NCBI GenBank assembly: GCA_026388095.1
Contig: JAPLKL010000040.1
Location: 92,965-156,964 of the forward strand
Length of the DNA stretch: 64,000 nucleotides
Direction: 5' to 3'
From: Elusimicrobiota bacterium
GTDB taxonomy: Bacteria > Elusimicrobiota > Elusimicrobia > UBA1565 > UBA9628
Below are positions 37,409 to 47,549 of this stretch, piece by piece. The notes under the pieces are model-generated. The model was not told the origin of the DNA and did no database searches. It saw only the letters and a program-made list of their open reading frames with translations. How positions within the stretch are numbered: the first letter of the stretch is position 1; the number at the start of each line of letters is the position of its first letter. The translations under genes and the position numbers were made by a program.

Positions 37409-40006
37409 ATGAAGCCTAGGTTCTACCTCGTCGACGCCCACGCCTTCCTGCACCGGGCCTACCACGCCTTGCCGCCCCTGACCAACTCCAAGGGCGAGCC
37501 GGTGGGCGCGCTCTACGGCTTCGCGCGCATGCTCCTGCAGATCCTCAAGCGCGACAAGCCCGACCGCATGGCTGTCTGCTTCGACCGGCCCGAGCCCACC
37601 TTCCGGCACAAGCTCTTCCCCGAGTACAAGGCCACCCGCAAGGAGACCGACGAGGACCTCGTCTTCCAGCTCAAGCAGGCCCGCGACATGGTCGAGGCCA
37701 TGGGCTTCGTCTGCGTGGAGAAAGCGGGCTTCGAGGCCGACGACCTCATGGCCACCTTGGCCAAGGCCGGGGCGAAGGACGGCTACGAGGCCGTGCTGGT
37801 CACCGGCGACAAGGATGTCCTGCAGCTCGTCGGCCCCGGCATCCGCGTCTTCAACCCCTCCAAGAACGTCTACATGGACGCCCCCCAGATAGAGGAGAAA
37901 CTCGGCGTCGGCCCCCAGGCCGTGGTGGACTACCTAGCCTTGATCGGGGACAGCTCGGACAACGTCCCGGGCGTGCGCGGCATCGGCCCGGTCGGAGCGG
38001 CCAAGCTCTTGAAGAAATTCGGAACCCTGCATGACGCGCTCAAGGCCGCCAAGGCGGCGGACCCCTCCATACCCCCCAAGACCGCCCAGGCCTTGGTCGA
38101 GGGGGAGAAGACGGCGGCGACCGCCACGGAGCTCATCACTCTCGACACCAAGGTCCCGGTCGAGGCCAAGCCCTCCGCCTGCAAGCTGCCCGAGCCCGAC
38201 GCAGAGACGCTCAGGGCCGTATTCGGCCGCTTGGAATTCGGCTCATTGCTCAAGGAGATGCTGCCGCGCAGCGGCGACGGCGCCCTGACCGAGCCTGAGC
38301 CCGCGGCGCCGCAGGCCTCCCCGGCGTCCTCGGGAAGCACCGCCGCCCGCGAGGTCCCTTTCGCTGAACTGCGGGCGGAACTCGCCCATGCCAAGACCCT
38401 CACCGTGACGGCGCGCCGCAACCCCAAGCCGGACCTGGCCGCGGGCTCGGTCCTGGCCGCCGTGGGGCTTCCCGACGGCCGCACCGCGGTGTTGGACGAG
38501 GCGCTCCTGCGCCGCGAGGCCGCGCATCTGACCAAGTTGCTCTCGGGCCCGGCCCTCAAGGTGGGCTATGACCTCAAGGAGACGCGCGCGGCCCTGGAGA
38601 CCGCGGGCATCGGCGCTTCCGGACGGTCCTTCGACACCATGCTCGCCGCCTACTGCATCAACCCCGCGGAATCGGGCCGCCGGGCCTCGGGCAAGGACCT
38701 GCGCGCGGAGCTGCTCAGCGGCGCGGCCGCGGCCTTGGACCACGAGGTCATGGCCGAAGGCATGGACAGCGCCGGGGTGCGCAAGCTCTTCGACGAGATG
38801 GAGATGCCGCTCAGCGAGATCCTGCGCGGCATGGAGGCCGCGGGTGTGGCCGTGGATGGCGCCTATCTGGGGCGGCTCTTGACCGAGTTCGAGGCCGACA
38901 TAGCCGCGCTGCGCGACGAGATCGACCGTCTGGCCGGCGCTGAGATCAATCCCAGCTCCCCTAAGCAGTTGGGCGTGCTCCTCTACGACAAGCTCGGCCT
39001 GCCTGTGCCGCACGAGACGGCCAAGGGCGGACGCTCGACGGACGAGGAAGCCCTGCAGATCCTCGCCAAGCAGCATCCCATCCCGGCCAAAGTCCTGGAT
39101 TTCCGGGAGCTGGCCAAGCTCAAGAGCACCTACATCGACGGGCTGCTGGCCCGCCTGGACCCCAAGGACTCGCGGGTCCATACCCATTTCGACCAGACCG
39201 GCACGGCCACCGGCCGGCTCTCCAGCCTCGACCCCAACCTGCAGAACATCCCGGTCCGTTCCCCGGCGGGGCAGAGGATACGCCGGGCCTTCGTGGCCCG
39301 GGAGGGCTGCGTGCTGGTCTCCGCCGACTATTCCCAGGTCGACCTGCGCGTCCTGGCGCACGTCTCGGGCGACGAGACCCTTTCCGAGTCCTTCCGTGAG
39401 AACGAGGACATCCATCGGCGCACGGCCAGCGAGGTCTTCCACGTGCCGCCGGAGCAGGTGGACAAGGAGATGCGCCGCCGCGCCAAGGCCATCAATTTCG
39501 GCATCGTCTACGGTCAGACCGCCTTCGGCCTGGCCGCGGAGCTGGGCATCCCCCAGGGCGAGGCCGGGCGCTACATCAAAGACTACCTGGCGCGCTATCC
39601 CGGGGTCGCGGCCTGGGTGGCCAAGAACCTGGAGGCCGCGCGCCGCGACGGTCTCGTGCGCACCCCCTTCGGCCGGATCCGGCACCTGCCCGAGCTGCAC
39701 GCCAAGAACACGGCCCTGCGGCAGTTCGCGGAGCGCGCCGCGCGCAATACTCCCATCCAGGGGGGCTCGGCGGACATCATCAAGCTCGCCATGATCGCGG
39801 TGGACCGGGGCTTGCCCGGCAAGTGGAAGGCGCGGATGCTCCTGCAGATCCACGACGAACTCCTCTTCGAGGTGCCGCGCGGCCAAGTCGGGTCCTTCGC
39901 CTCCTGGGCCAAGGAGACGATGGAGAGAGCGGCGAAACTGGACGTGCCGCTGGTGGCCGACGTCAAGGCCGGGGAAAACTGGCAGGACATGGAGGGCCTC
40001 AAGTAA
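37409..40006 (+). CDS. polA: DNA polymerase I, proofreading domain apparently inactive
   Basis: 865 residues. N-terminal 5'-3' exonuclease (FYLVDAHAFLHRAYHAL; EADDLMATLA; TGDKDVLQL; IGDSSDNVPGVRGIGPVGA). The 3'-5' exonuclease-like domain (about 315-490) lacks the DxE of motif I: where DTE is expected the sequence is TLTVTARRNP, so proofreading is probably lost, as in Taq polymerase. The polymerase domain is intact: TATGRLSSLDPNLQNIPVR, ADYSQVDLRVLAH (motif A), RRRAKAINFGIVYGQTAFGL (motif B) and QIHDELLFEV (motif C). It acts in Okazaki-fragment processing and repair. Its stop overlaps the rhomboid start (TAATG). Confidence 0.93.
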   Translation: MKPRFYLVDAHAFLHRAYHALPPLTNSKGEPVGALYGFARMLLQILKRDKPDRMAVCFDRPEPTFRHKLFPEYKATRKETDEDLVFQLKQARDMVEAMGFVCVEKAGFEADDLMATLAKAGAKDGYEAVLVTGDKDVLQLVGPGIRVFNPSKNVYMDAPQIEEKLGVGPQAVVDYLALIGDSSDNVPGVRGIGPVGAAKLLKKFGTLHDALKAAKAADPSIPPKTAQALVEGEKTAATATELITLDTKVPVEAKPSACKLPEPDAETLRAVFGRLEFGSLLKEMLPRSGDGALTEPEPAAPQASPASSGSTAAREVPFAELRAELAHAKTLTVTARRNPKPDLAAGSVLAAVGLPDGRTAVLDEALLRREAAHLTKLLSGPALKVGYDLKETRAALETAGIGASGRSFDTMLAAYCINPAESGRRASGKDLRAELLSGAAAALDHEVMAEGMDSAGVRKLFDEMEMPLSEILRGMEAAGVAVDGAYLGRLLTEFEADIAALRDEIDRLAGAEINPSSPKQLGVLLYDKLGLPVPHETAKGGRSTDEEALQILAKQHPIPAKVLDFRELAKLKSTYIDGLLARLDPKDSRVHTHFDQTGTATGRLSSLDPNLQNIPVRSPAGQRIRRAFVAREGCVLVSADYSQVDLRVLAHVSGDETLSESFRENEDIHRRTASEVFHVPPEQVDKEMRRRAKAINFGIVYGQTAFGLAAELGIPQGEAGRYIKDYLARYPGVAAWVAKNLEAARRDGLVRTPFGRIRHLPELHAKNTALRQFAERAARNTPIQGGSADIIKLAMIAVDRGLPGKWKARMLLQIHDELLFEVPRGQVGSFASWAKETMERAAKLDVPLVADVKAGENWQDMEGLK

Positions 40007-40854
40007 TGGCGCGCTTCTTCTCCAGCGAGCCTCTCAACCTGCGGCGCATGTCGCCGGGGGTCAAGAACCTCGTCCTGGCCAACGTCGCCGTGTTCGTGGT
40101 CAGCTCCATCGCGGGCGGGGACTTCATCCGGCTCTTCGGCTTGGTGCCCCGGCAGGTCCTGCAGGAGCGCTGGGTCTGGCAGCCGGTGACCTACATGTTC
40201 GTGCACGGCGGCTTCGTGCACCTGCTCTTCAACGTGTTCATGCTCTGGATGTTCGGCATGGCCATCGAGGCGCAGTGGGGCACCCGGGAGTTCCTGAAGT
40301 TCTACTTCGTCTGCGGCCTGAGCGTGGCTCTGGTGAAGGTCGCGCTCTGGCCGCACTCCGCCATCCCGCTCATCGGCGCCTCGGGGGCCCTCTTCGGCCT
40401 GCTGGTGGCCTTTGCGATGCTCTATCCGGACTCGGTGGTCTACCTCTACTTCTTCATCCCGGTCAAGGCCGCGCACATGGCCATCCTCTGCGGGGCCATG
40501 GAGTTCTTCATGATGCTGGGCCAGGGCAACGGCGGCATCGACCATTTCGCCCACCTCACCGGCCTCGGGGTCGGCTATGTCTATATCCGCTGGTGGTGGG
40601 TCCTCAAGCTGCGGCTGAAGTCGGCCCTGTCGGCCCTGTTGGGCCTGGCCGCGCCGCCGGCCCGGGCTTCCTCAAAGCGGACGTCTGGGCGGCCGGCCCG
40701 GCCGCGCGGCGCGCCGCAGTCCGAGCCGCCGGCCCCGGCCAGCATGGAGGATGTGGACCGCATACTCGACAAGATCCTGGCCAAGGGGCTCGACTCTTTG
40801 ACCCAGGACGAGCGCGAGGTCATGCGCCGCTACTCCGACCGGATGAAGCACTGA
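40006..40854 (+). CDS. Rhomboid-family intramembrane serine protease
   Basis: 282 residues. Six hydrophobic segments. The catalytic Ser is in GASGALFG and the catalytic His in IDHFAHLTGL, with the family signature HLLFNVFMLWMFG before them. A soluble Pro/Ala/Arg-rich linker leads to a C-terminal helical piece (MEDVDRILDKILAKGLDSLTQDEREVMRRYSDR), a tail often found on bacterial rhomboids. It cleaves membrane-anchored proteins within the bilayer. TAATG overlap with polA and ATGA-type overlap with coaE place it inside a tight polA-rhomboid-coaE-rho operon. Confidence 0.88.
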   Translation: MARFFSSEPLNLRRMSPGVKNLVLANVAVFVVSSIAGGDFIRLFGLVPRQVLQERWVWQPVTYMFVHGGFVHLLFNVFMLWMFGMAIEAQWGTREFLKFYFVCGLSVALVKVALWPHSAIPLIGASGALFGLLVAFAMLYPDSVVYLYFFIPVKAAHMAILCGAMEFFMMLGQGNGGIDHFAHLTGLGVGYVYIRWWWVLKLRLKSALSALLGLAAPPARASSKRTSGRPARPRGAPQSEPPAPASMEDVDRILDKILAKGLDSLTQDEREVMRRYSDRMKH

Positions 40855-41459
40855 TGGGAAGAGTCCTGGTGGTGGGATTGACGGGAGGCATAGGCTCCGG
40901 CAAATCCGAGGCCTTGCGGGCTCTGCGCGGGCTGGGAGCGGCGACCTTGTGCCTCGACGAGGTGGCCCATCGGGTCCTGTCCAAGGGCGGACCGGCCTAC
41001 GGGCCGGTGCGGCGCGCCTTCGGCGCCGCGGTCCTGGGCCCGGATGGAGAGATCGACCGGCGGGCCCTGGGCCGGGCCGTCTTCGCCGACGCGCGCCGGC
41101 GCCGGAGACTGGAGCGTCTGACCCATCCGGTCATCCTGCGCGAGATGCGCCGGACGGTCCGGGCGCGGAGACGGGGGCTTCTGGTCGTGGACGCGCCGCT
41201 TCTCTTCGAGGCCGGCCTGGAGCGGGAGTTCGATCTGACCGTCGTGGTCGCGGCGGGCTGGCGCGCGCGCCTGCGGCGCCTGCGCCGGCGCGACGGTCTG
41301 CCCGTCTCTGAATTGCGTCGACGGATGACCGCCCAGCTTCCGCTGGCGGAGAAGGCGCGGCGCGCGGATGTGGTCATCGGCAACGACGGGACCCGCGGCC
41401 AGCTGCGCCGGACGGTCCGGGAATATCACAGGGCGTTCGAACTGATCTATGGAGGATAA
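40854..41459 (+). CDS. coaE: Dephospho-CoA kinase
   Basis: 201 residues, normal length. Walker [12 protein letters not shown] at residues 8-18, acidic CLDEVAHR, the family's [24 protein letters not shown] and the terminal VVIGNDGT. It phosphorylates the 3'-hydroxyl of dephospho-CoA, the last step of coenzyme A synthesis. The start overlaps the rhomboid stop by 1 bp. Its stop lies just before the rho start, and the rho ribosome-binding GGAGG is embedded in the last codons. Very Arg-rich, in line with the high GC. Confidence 0.92.
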   Translation: MGRVLVVGLTGGIGSGKSEALRALRGLGAATLCLDEVAHRVLSKGGPAYGPVRRAFGAAVLGPDGEIDRRALGRAVFADARRRRRLERLTHPVILREMRRTVRARRRGLLVVDAPLLFEAGLEREFDLTVVVAAGWRARLRRLRRRDGLPVSELRRRMTAQLPLAEKARRADVVIGNDGTRGQLRRTVREYHRAFELIYGG

Positions 41460-41463
41460 GAAG

Positions 41464-42840
41464 ATGGAGAGCACCAGCGCCGACACCACCCCCGCCGTCA
41501 CCCCTACGGTCACCCCCGCCGCCGCCACCGGCTCAGCCGCGGCGCCGTCCCGGCAGCCGCCGGTGGCCCAGATGGACGCGACCCAGCTCACCAAGATGAC
41601 CATCGCGGAGCTGAGCAAGATCGCGCAGAACCTCAAGCTCGAGGGCATATCCGGGCTGCGCAAGCAGGAGATGATCGCCAAGATCCTCGACGGCCAGCTC
41701 AAGGCCAACGGGATGATCTACGACGAGGGGGTGCTCGAGGTCCTGCCCGACGGCTTCGGCTTCCTGCGCTCGGCGGTCTACAACTACCTTCCCGGCCCGG
41801 ACGACATCTACATCTCGCCCTCGCAGATCAAGAAGTTCGGGCTGCGCAAGGGCGACACCGTCTCGGGCTTCGTCCGGCCGCCCAAGGAAGGGGAGCGCTT
41901 CTTCGCGCTGCTGCAGGTCAAGAAGATCAACGGCATGGACGCCGAGCAGCCCAAGGAACGGCCTTTCTTCGACAACCTGACCCCCCTGCACCCCGACGAG
42001 CGCTTCCTGCTCGAGACCGAGCGCAACGAGCTCACCACGCGCCTCATCGACCTCTTCAGCCCCATCGGCAAGGGCCAGCGCGGCCTCATCGTCGCCGCGC
42101 CCAAGACCGGCAAGACCATCATCCTGCAGAAGATCGCCAACGCCGTCGCGACCAACCACCCCGGCGTCGTCGTCATGGTCCTGCTCATCGACGAGCGGCC
42201 CGAAGAGGTCACGGACATGAAGCGCTCGATCAAGGGCGAGGTCGTGGCCTCGACCTTCGACGAGCCCGCCGACCGGCACGTCCAAGTGGCGGAGATGGTG
42301 CTGGAGAAGGCCAAGCGCTTGGTCGAGATGGGCAAGGACGTGGTGGTCTTGCTGGACTCCATCACCCGCCTGGCCCGGGCCTACAACACCATCTGCCCCT
42401 CGACCGGCCGGGTGCTCTCGGGCGGCCTGGAGGCGACCTCCTTGCAGAGGCCCAAGCGCTTCCTGGGCGCGGCGCGCAACATCGAGGAGGGGGGGAGCCT
42501 CACCATCATGGGCACGGCGCTGGTCGACACGGGCAGCCGCATGGACGAGGTCATCTTCGAGGAGTTCAAGGGCACCGGCAACTCCGAGATGTGCCTGGAC
42601 CGCAAGCTCGCCGACCGCAGGATGTTCCCGGCCATCGAGATCAACCGCTCCGGCACGCGTAAGGAAGAGCTCCTCCTCTCCGAGGACGAGATCAACAAGA
42701 TGTGGATCCTGCGCAAGGTCCTGGCGCCGCTGGGCTCGGTGGAGGCCATGGAGCTTTTGCGCGACAAGCTGCTGACCACCAAGAGCAACAAGGAGTTTTT
42801 GAAGTCCATGGAGCTCTCAGAGCTGTCGGGGGCCGATTGA
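41464..42840 (+). CDS. rho: Transcription termination factor Rho
   Basis: 458 residues from ATG 41464, chosen because GGAGG (41451-41455) is 8 nt upstream; an ATG at 41449 is in frame too. A Thr/Pro/Ala-rich N-terminal extension of about 40 residues precedes the usual Rho-N domain ([27 protein letters not shown]). Cold-shock-like RNA-binding domain: [15 protein letters not shown] and [18 protein letters not shown]. ATPase: Walker [10 protein letters not shown], Walker [18 protein letters not shown]-loop VLSGGLEA. Hexameric helicase that ends untranslated transcripts. Two strong hairpins follow the stop. Confidence 0.95.
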   Translation: MESTSADTTPAVTPTVTPAAATGSAAAPSRQPPVAQMDATQLTKMTIAELSKIAQNLKLEGISGLRKQEMIAKILDGQLKANGMIYDEGVLEVLPDGFGFLRSAVYNYLPGPDDIYISPSQIKKFGLRKGDTVSGFVRPPKEGERFFALLQVKKINGMDAEQPKERPFFDNLTPLHPDERFLLETERNELTTRLIDLFSPIGKGQRGLIVAAPKTGKTIILQKIANAVATNHPGVVVMVLLIDERPEEVTDMKRSIKGEVVASTFDEPADRHVQVAEMVLEKAKRLVEMGKDVVVLLDSITRLARAYNTICPSTGRVLSGGLEATSLQRPKRFLGAARNIEEGGSLTIMGTALVDTGSRMDEVIFEEFKGTGNSEMCLDRKLADRRMFPAIEINRSGTRKEELLLSEDEINKMWILRKVLAPLGSVEAMELLRDKLLTTKSNKEFLKSMELSELSGAD

Positions 42841-42845
42841 TCGAA

Positions 42846-42904
42846 GTTCGGCGCCCGAAGGGCGCCGAACTCCAAACGCCCCCCCTTGAGGGGGGGCGTT
42901 TGTT
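42846..42904 (+). terminator. Two tandem hairpins after rho, the second terminator-like
   Basis: First: GTTCGGCGCCC (42846-42856) with its complement (42860-42870), loop GAA. Second: AAACGCCCCCCC (42874-42885) with its complement (42890-42901), loop TTGA. The second ends in GTTTGTT. Its right arm overlaps the chosen TTG start of the M23 gene (42900), so folding could also hide that start. Confidence 0.65.
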
Positions 42905-43820
42905 CCGTTGGGGGGAGCTAGCGCTGTTGTCGTTCCTCCTCCCCGCCTCCCTTTCCGCCGCTACCCCCGCCGCCGTCAACCTGCGCGACTGGTCGCGCTA
43001 CTCCGTGCTGACCCCGGCGGGCCCCGAAGAGCCCCAGCCGGAGACCTTCCGCAAGGTCAAGCGCCTGCTTTGGGTCTCGCACAAGGTGAACAAGGGAGAA
43101 TACAGCGCCTCCTACCTGGCCAAGCTCTACGGGACCACGGTCGCGAGCCTGCAGGCCACCAACCGCGACGAGCTCTACCTGTTCGGCAGCGGCCGCAAGC
43201 TGGTCGTGCACAACAAGGACGGGATGCTCTATGAGGTGCGCAAGGATACGGAGACGCTCAGCGGCATCGTGGCGAAGTTCAAGGGCGGCGGCCAGCAGGC
43301 GCGGCAGTTCCGGGAGTGGGTGGTCAAGGCCAACGGCCTGCCGGGCTACGCAATTCTCGACGATTATGTGTTCGAGAAAGGCAGCCGCGTCCTGCTGCCC
43401 GGCATCAAGATCAACTTCGACACCTACCACTACCCAGTCAACAGCGTCCACCGCCTGAGCTCGCGCTTCGGCTTGCGGCGGCATCCCATCTCCCATGAGC
43501 GCCGCCGGCATGTGGGCATCGACATCCCCAAGCCCTACGGCACGCCGGTCTACCCCGCGCGCAGCGGGGTCGTCGTCGAGGCGGGTTGGCGGGAGGGCTA
43601 CGGCATGCTGGTCATCATCCGGCATCCGGACGGCTTCTCCACGCGCTACGGCCACATGTCCAAGATCCTGGTCAAGGTCGGACAGCTGGTCCAGCGCGGC
43701 AAGACCCTCATCGGCAAGGTCGGCTCGACCGGGAACTCCACGGGACCGCACCTGCACTTCGAGGTGCGCAACCGCAACGGCGATCCCGTGAACCCCTCCC
43801 AGAAGATTGGCCGGCGCTGA
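42900..43820 (+). CDS. Secreted LysM / M23 peptidoglycan endopeptidase
   Basis: 306 residues from TTG 42900, which gives a signal peptide (FRWGELALLSFLLPASLSAA) with a positive N-region. TTG 42927, with GGGGGAG upstream, is an alternative but removes that region. A LysM-like segment (HKVNKGEYSASYLAKLYGTTVASLQATN) is followed by linker strands and an M23 domain: RRHVGIDIPKPYGTPVYPA (zinc His and Asp), YGHMSKI, and STGNSTGPHLHFEVR with the HxH motif. Zinc endopeptidase that trims peptidoglycan cross-links in the periplasm, or an activator of amidases. It lies between rho and rpmE; the start in the terminator arm is unusual. Confidence 0.8.
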   Translation: MFRWGELALLSFLLPASLSAATPAAVNLRDWSRYSVLTPAGPEEPQPETFRKVKRLLWVSHKVNKGEYSASYLAKLYGTTVASLQATNRDELYLFGSGRKLVVHNKDGMLYEVRKDTETLSGIVAKFKGGGQQARQFREWVVKANGLPGYAILDDYVFEKGSRVLLPGIKINFDTYHYPVNSVHRLSSRFGLRRHPISHERRRHVGIDIPKPYGTPVYPARSGVVVEAGWREGYGMLVIIRHPDGFSTRYGHMSKILVKVGQLVQRGKTLIGKVGSTGNSTGPHLHFEVRNRNGDPVNPSQKIGRR

Positions 43821-43832
43821 AGAAGTTTTTGC

Positions 43833-43838
43833 TATAAT
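43833..43838 (+). promoter_or_regulatory. -10 element of rpmE
   Basis: Perfect TATAAT (43833-43838), 32 bp before ATG 43871; GAGGAAGGA precedes the start. No convincing -35 box upstream, although TTTTTGC adjoins the -10. Confidence 0.5.
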
Positions 43839-43870
43839 GATTCCCTAATCCACAGAGGAAGGAAGACCAT

Positions 43871-44224
43871 ATGAAAGCTGGAATCCATCCCGTCTACACC
43901 AACGCGAAGGTGGTCTGCGCCTGCGGCAACACCTTCGAGACCCGCTCTACCAAGGAGCTCATCAAGCTCGAGATCTGCTCGGCCTGCCATCCCTTCTACA
44001 CCGGCCAGCAGAGGCTCGTCGACACGGCCGGGCGCGTGGAGCGCTTCAAGAAGCGTTTCGAGTCCACGGGCGGCAAGACCGTGGTGCGCAAGCCGGCCAA
44101 GAGCGTCAAGAAGGCGCTCGAGCCCGTCAAGAGCAACAAGGCCCTGCGCCGCGCCGTGCTCACCACGGCTCCCAAGAAGGACGAGGCTCCGGCGGGCAAG
44201 AAGCCGGCCAAGAAAGAAGCTTAG
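43871..44224 (+). CDS. rpmE: Ribosomal protein bL31 with long Lys-rich tail
   Basis: 117 residues, against about 70 for typical bL31. The N-terminal 70 match the zinc-binding (C+) form: [22 protein letters not shown] with Cys16 and Cys18, then [10 protein letters not shown] with Cys36 and Cys39, and the family's RxxxFKKRF. A further 45 or so residues are Lys/Ala/Pro-rich ([10 protein letters not shown]...[12 protein letters not shown]), a basic tail that could contact rRNA. Component of the large subunit bridging to the small subunit. Ahead of prfA, as in many bacteria. Confidence 0.92.
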   Translation: MKAGIHPVYTNAKVVCACGNTFETRSTKELIKLEICSACHPFYTGQQRLVDTAGRVERFKKRFESTGGKTVVRKPAKSVKKALEPVKSNKALRRAVLTTAPKKDEAPAGKKPAKKEA

Positions 44225-44239
44225 ACCCGCGTCCCGCAA

Positions 44240-44267
44240 CGGTCCCGGCCCGCCAGGGTCGGGACCG
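44240..44267 (+). repeat. Hairpin between rpmE and prfA
   Basis: CGGTCCCG (44240-44247) and CGGGACCG (44260-44267) form a perfect 8-bp stem 7 bp before the prfA ATG, in the place where a Shine-Dalgarno sequence would be expected. No T-run, so a simple terminator is unlikely. It may tune prfA translation. Confidence 0.4.
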
Positions 44268-44274
44268 CGCATTT

Positions 44275-45332
<1,058 letters not shown>

Positions 45333-45336
<4 letters not shown>

Positions 45337-46244
45337 GCCAGCCAGGCCGCAGGAAGGGGCTGCCGCTTCCCCCTCACCACCGGAACTGGAAGGGCCAAGT
45401 CCGGGAGTGGCTTGCCGACGCCGTCGCTTTCCTCCAGAGGAAGGGAGTGCCCGAGGCCGAAGCCAACGCGGAGTTCATCATGGCCGCGGTCCTGGAGACC
45501 AGCCGCAACGATGTGAGGCTGGGCTCTTCCCACCCTCTCGACGAGAAGCAGGGCTTCCACTTTTGGGCTTTGGTGAAGGAGCGCGGCGAGCGCATCCCCT
45601 TGGCGTACGTGCTGGAGTCGCAGAATTTCATGGGCCTGGACATCGCGCTGACGCGGGAGGTCCTGGTGCCGCGGCCGGAGACGGAGGAGCTGGTTGCCGA
45701 GGCGCAAAGCCGCCTGCGCTCTTTGAGCCGGCCTAATCCCGTCATCCTGGAGATCGGCACGGGCACGGGCTGTGTGGCCATCGCCTTGGCCAAGAGCGTC
45801 CCGGGGGCCATGGTCTATGCCACGGAGATCAGCCCTGCCGCTTTGGAGTTGGCCCAGAGGAACGCGGCGAAGCATGGGGTGAGCCGCAGCATCCGCTTCC
45901 TCCACGAAGACCTTTTCAAGCCGGCGGGCAAGGCTTCGGGCTGGGCGGATTTGGTGGTGTCGAACCCTCCCTACATACCTTCGGCCGAGATCGACGGGCT
46001 TGAGCCGGAGGTGCGCAACGAGCCGCGCTTGGCTTTGGATGGGGGCAAGGACGGTCTCGACGCCATCCGCGCCATCGCGGCGGACGCGCCGCAGCGCATC
46101 AAGAAGGACGGCTTTTTGCTCCTCGAGATCGGCGCTGCGCAGGGGCCCGCGGTCCGGGATATCCTGGCCAAGGCCGGCGGTCGGGAAGTCGAGGTCCGCA
46201 AGGACCTTCAGGGCCTGGACCGCATCGCGGTCGCGCGGTTCTGA
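45333..46244 (+). CDS. prmC: Release factor glutamine methyltransferase PrmC
   Basis: 303 residues, TTG start overlapping the prfA stop (TTGA). An N-terminal helical domain with a slightly long basic leader ([20 protein letters not shown]) and [14 protein letters not shown]. Then [14 protein letters not shown] [32 protein letters not shown] motif [15 protein letters not shown], and the catalytic NPPY in [12 protein letters not shown]. It methylates Gln in the GGQ motif of release factors. Coupling to prfA supports the call fully. Confidence 0.94.
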
Positions 46245-46275
46245 GCGCACCCTCCGTCCCGCCTTGGCCTTTATG

Positions 46276-46281
46276 TATAAT
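46276..46281 (+). promoter_or_regulatory. -10 element before murA
   Basis: Perfect TATAAT (46276-46281) ends 14 nt before ATG 46296, with TG just upstream. No Shine-Dalgarno sequence, so the transcript would have a leader of only 7-8 nt. Confidence 0.5.
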
Positions 46282-46295
46282 TCTCCAACGTAATC

Positions 46296-47549
46296 ATGGA
46301 CCGCTTCATCATCGACGGCGGCGCGCCCCTGCGCGGCACCATCCATATCAGCGGCTCGAAGAACTCCGCGCTCCCCATCCTGTTCGCCACCTTGCTCACC
46401 GACGAGCCCTGCGTCCTGGAGAACGTCCCCACCAAGCTGCGCGACATCCGGCTGACCATCCGGGTGCTCGAGGCCATCGGCAAATGCGTGGATGTCTCCG
46501 GCTCCCGCGTCTTCGTCCACGCGGACAAACCCCTCAAGACCCGCGCTCCCTACGACCTGGTCAAGCAGATGCGCGCCTCGGTCCTCGTGGCCGGGCCCCT
46601 GCTGGCCCGCTTCGGCTGGGTGCGCGTGCCCATCCCCGGAGGCTGCGCCATCGGCGTTCGGCCCATCGACATCCACATCAAAGGATTCGAAGACCTCGGC
46701 GCCCGGCGCGTCCTCGAGCAGGGGGACCTCATCCTCGACTCGCCCATGCGGCCCGGCCGCGTGCATTTCAAATTCCCCAGCGTGGGCGCCACCGAGAACC
46801 TGATGATGGCCGCGGCGGCCCTGGACGGGACCACCGTCATCCTCAACGCGGCCCGCGAGCCCGAGATCGAGGACCTCGGCGGTTTCCTCACCGCGATGGG
46901 CGCTCGGGTCAGCGGAGCCGGCACCTCCGCCATCACCATCCGCGGCTCCCGGGCCCTGCGCGGGGCCAAGCACAGCGTCATCCCCGACCGCATAGAGACC
47001 GGCACCTTCATGCTCGCGGCCGCGGCGACTCAGGGCAGCCTGCTTCTGGCGGGCACGGAGTCCGCCCATCTCAAGGCCCTCATCGCCAAGATGCGCGCGG
47101 CCGGGGCCACGGTGCGCGAAGGCCGCGGCCACATCGCCGTCTCCATGAAGGGCCGCCCCAAGCCCGCCTCCATCGTCACCGCTCCGCACCCGGGCTTCCC
47201 CACCGACCTCCAGGCCCCCTGGATGGCCTGGATGAGCCTGGCCCAAGGCGCCAGCCGCATCAGGGAGGCGGTCTTCGAGAACCGCTTCATGCACGCGGCC
47301 GAGCTCGCCCGCATGGGCGCGCGCATCGCGGTCTCCGGCGAGACCGCCGCGGTCCAAGGCGTGGAGGGGCTCAGCGGAGCCCCCATCATGGCCTCGGACC
47401 TGCGCGCCGGCGCGGCTCTCCTGGTCGCCGCTTTGGCCGCGCGGGGCCGTACCGCGGTGGCGCGCGTCTATCACATCGACCGCGGCTACGAGCGCATCGA
47501 GGCCAAGCTGCGCGCGGTCGGAGCGCGCATCAAGCGCGTCAAGACATGA
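46296..47549 (+). CDS. murA: UDP-N-acetylglucosamine 1-carboxyvinyltransferase
   Basis: 417 residues, normal length. KN motif in ISGSKNSALPIL, catalytic Cys117 in IPGGCAIGVRPIDIHI (equivalent to E. coli Cys115, the fosfomycin target), and later EIEDLGGFLTAMGA and IPDRIETGTFML. It adds enolpyruvate to UDP-GlcNAc in the first committed step of peptidoglycan synthesis. The residue is Cys, not Asp, so fosfomycin sensitivity would be expected. Overlaps folC by 4 bp (ATGA). Confidence 0.95.
   Translation: MDRFIIDGGAPLRGTIHISGSKNSALPILFATLLTDEPCVLENVPTKLRDIRLTIRVLEAIGKCVDVSGSRVFVHADKPLKTRAPYDLVKQMRASVLVAGPLLARFGWVRVPIPGGCAIGVRPIDIHIKGFEDLGARRVLEQGDLILDSPMRPGRVHFKFPSVGATENLMMAAAALDGTTVILNAAREPEIEDLGGFLTAMGARVSGAGTSAITIRGSRALRGAKHSVIPDRIETGTFMLAAAATQGSLLLAGTESAHLKALIAKMRAAGATVREGRGHIAVSMKGRPKPASIVTAPHPGFPTDLQAPWMAWMSLAQGASRIREAVFENRFMHAAELARMGARIAVSGETAAVQGVEGLSGAPIMASDLRAGAALLVAALAARGRTAVARVYHIDRGYERIEAKLRAVGARIKRVKT

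Noticed and set aside
46484..47545. Long in-frame extension of folC through murA
   Set aside because: It lies entirely inside murA, is Arg/Pro/His-rich, and the normal FolC N-terminus begins at the overlapping ATG 47546.
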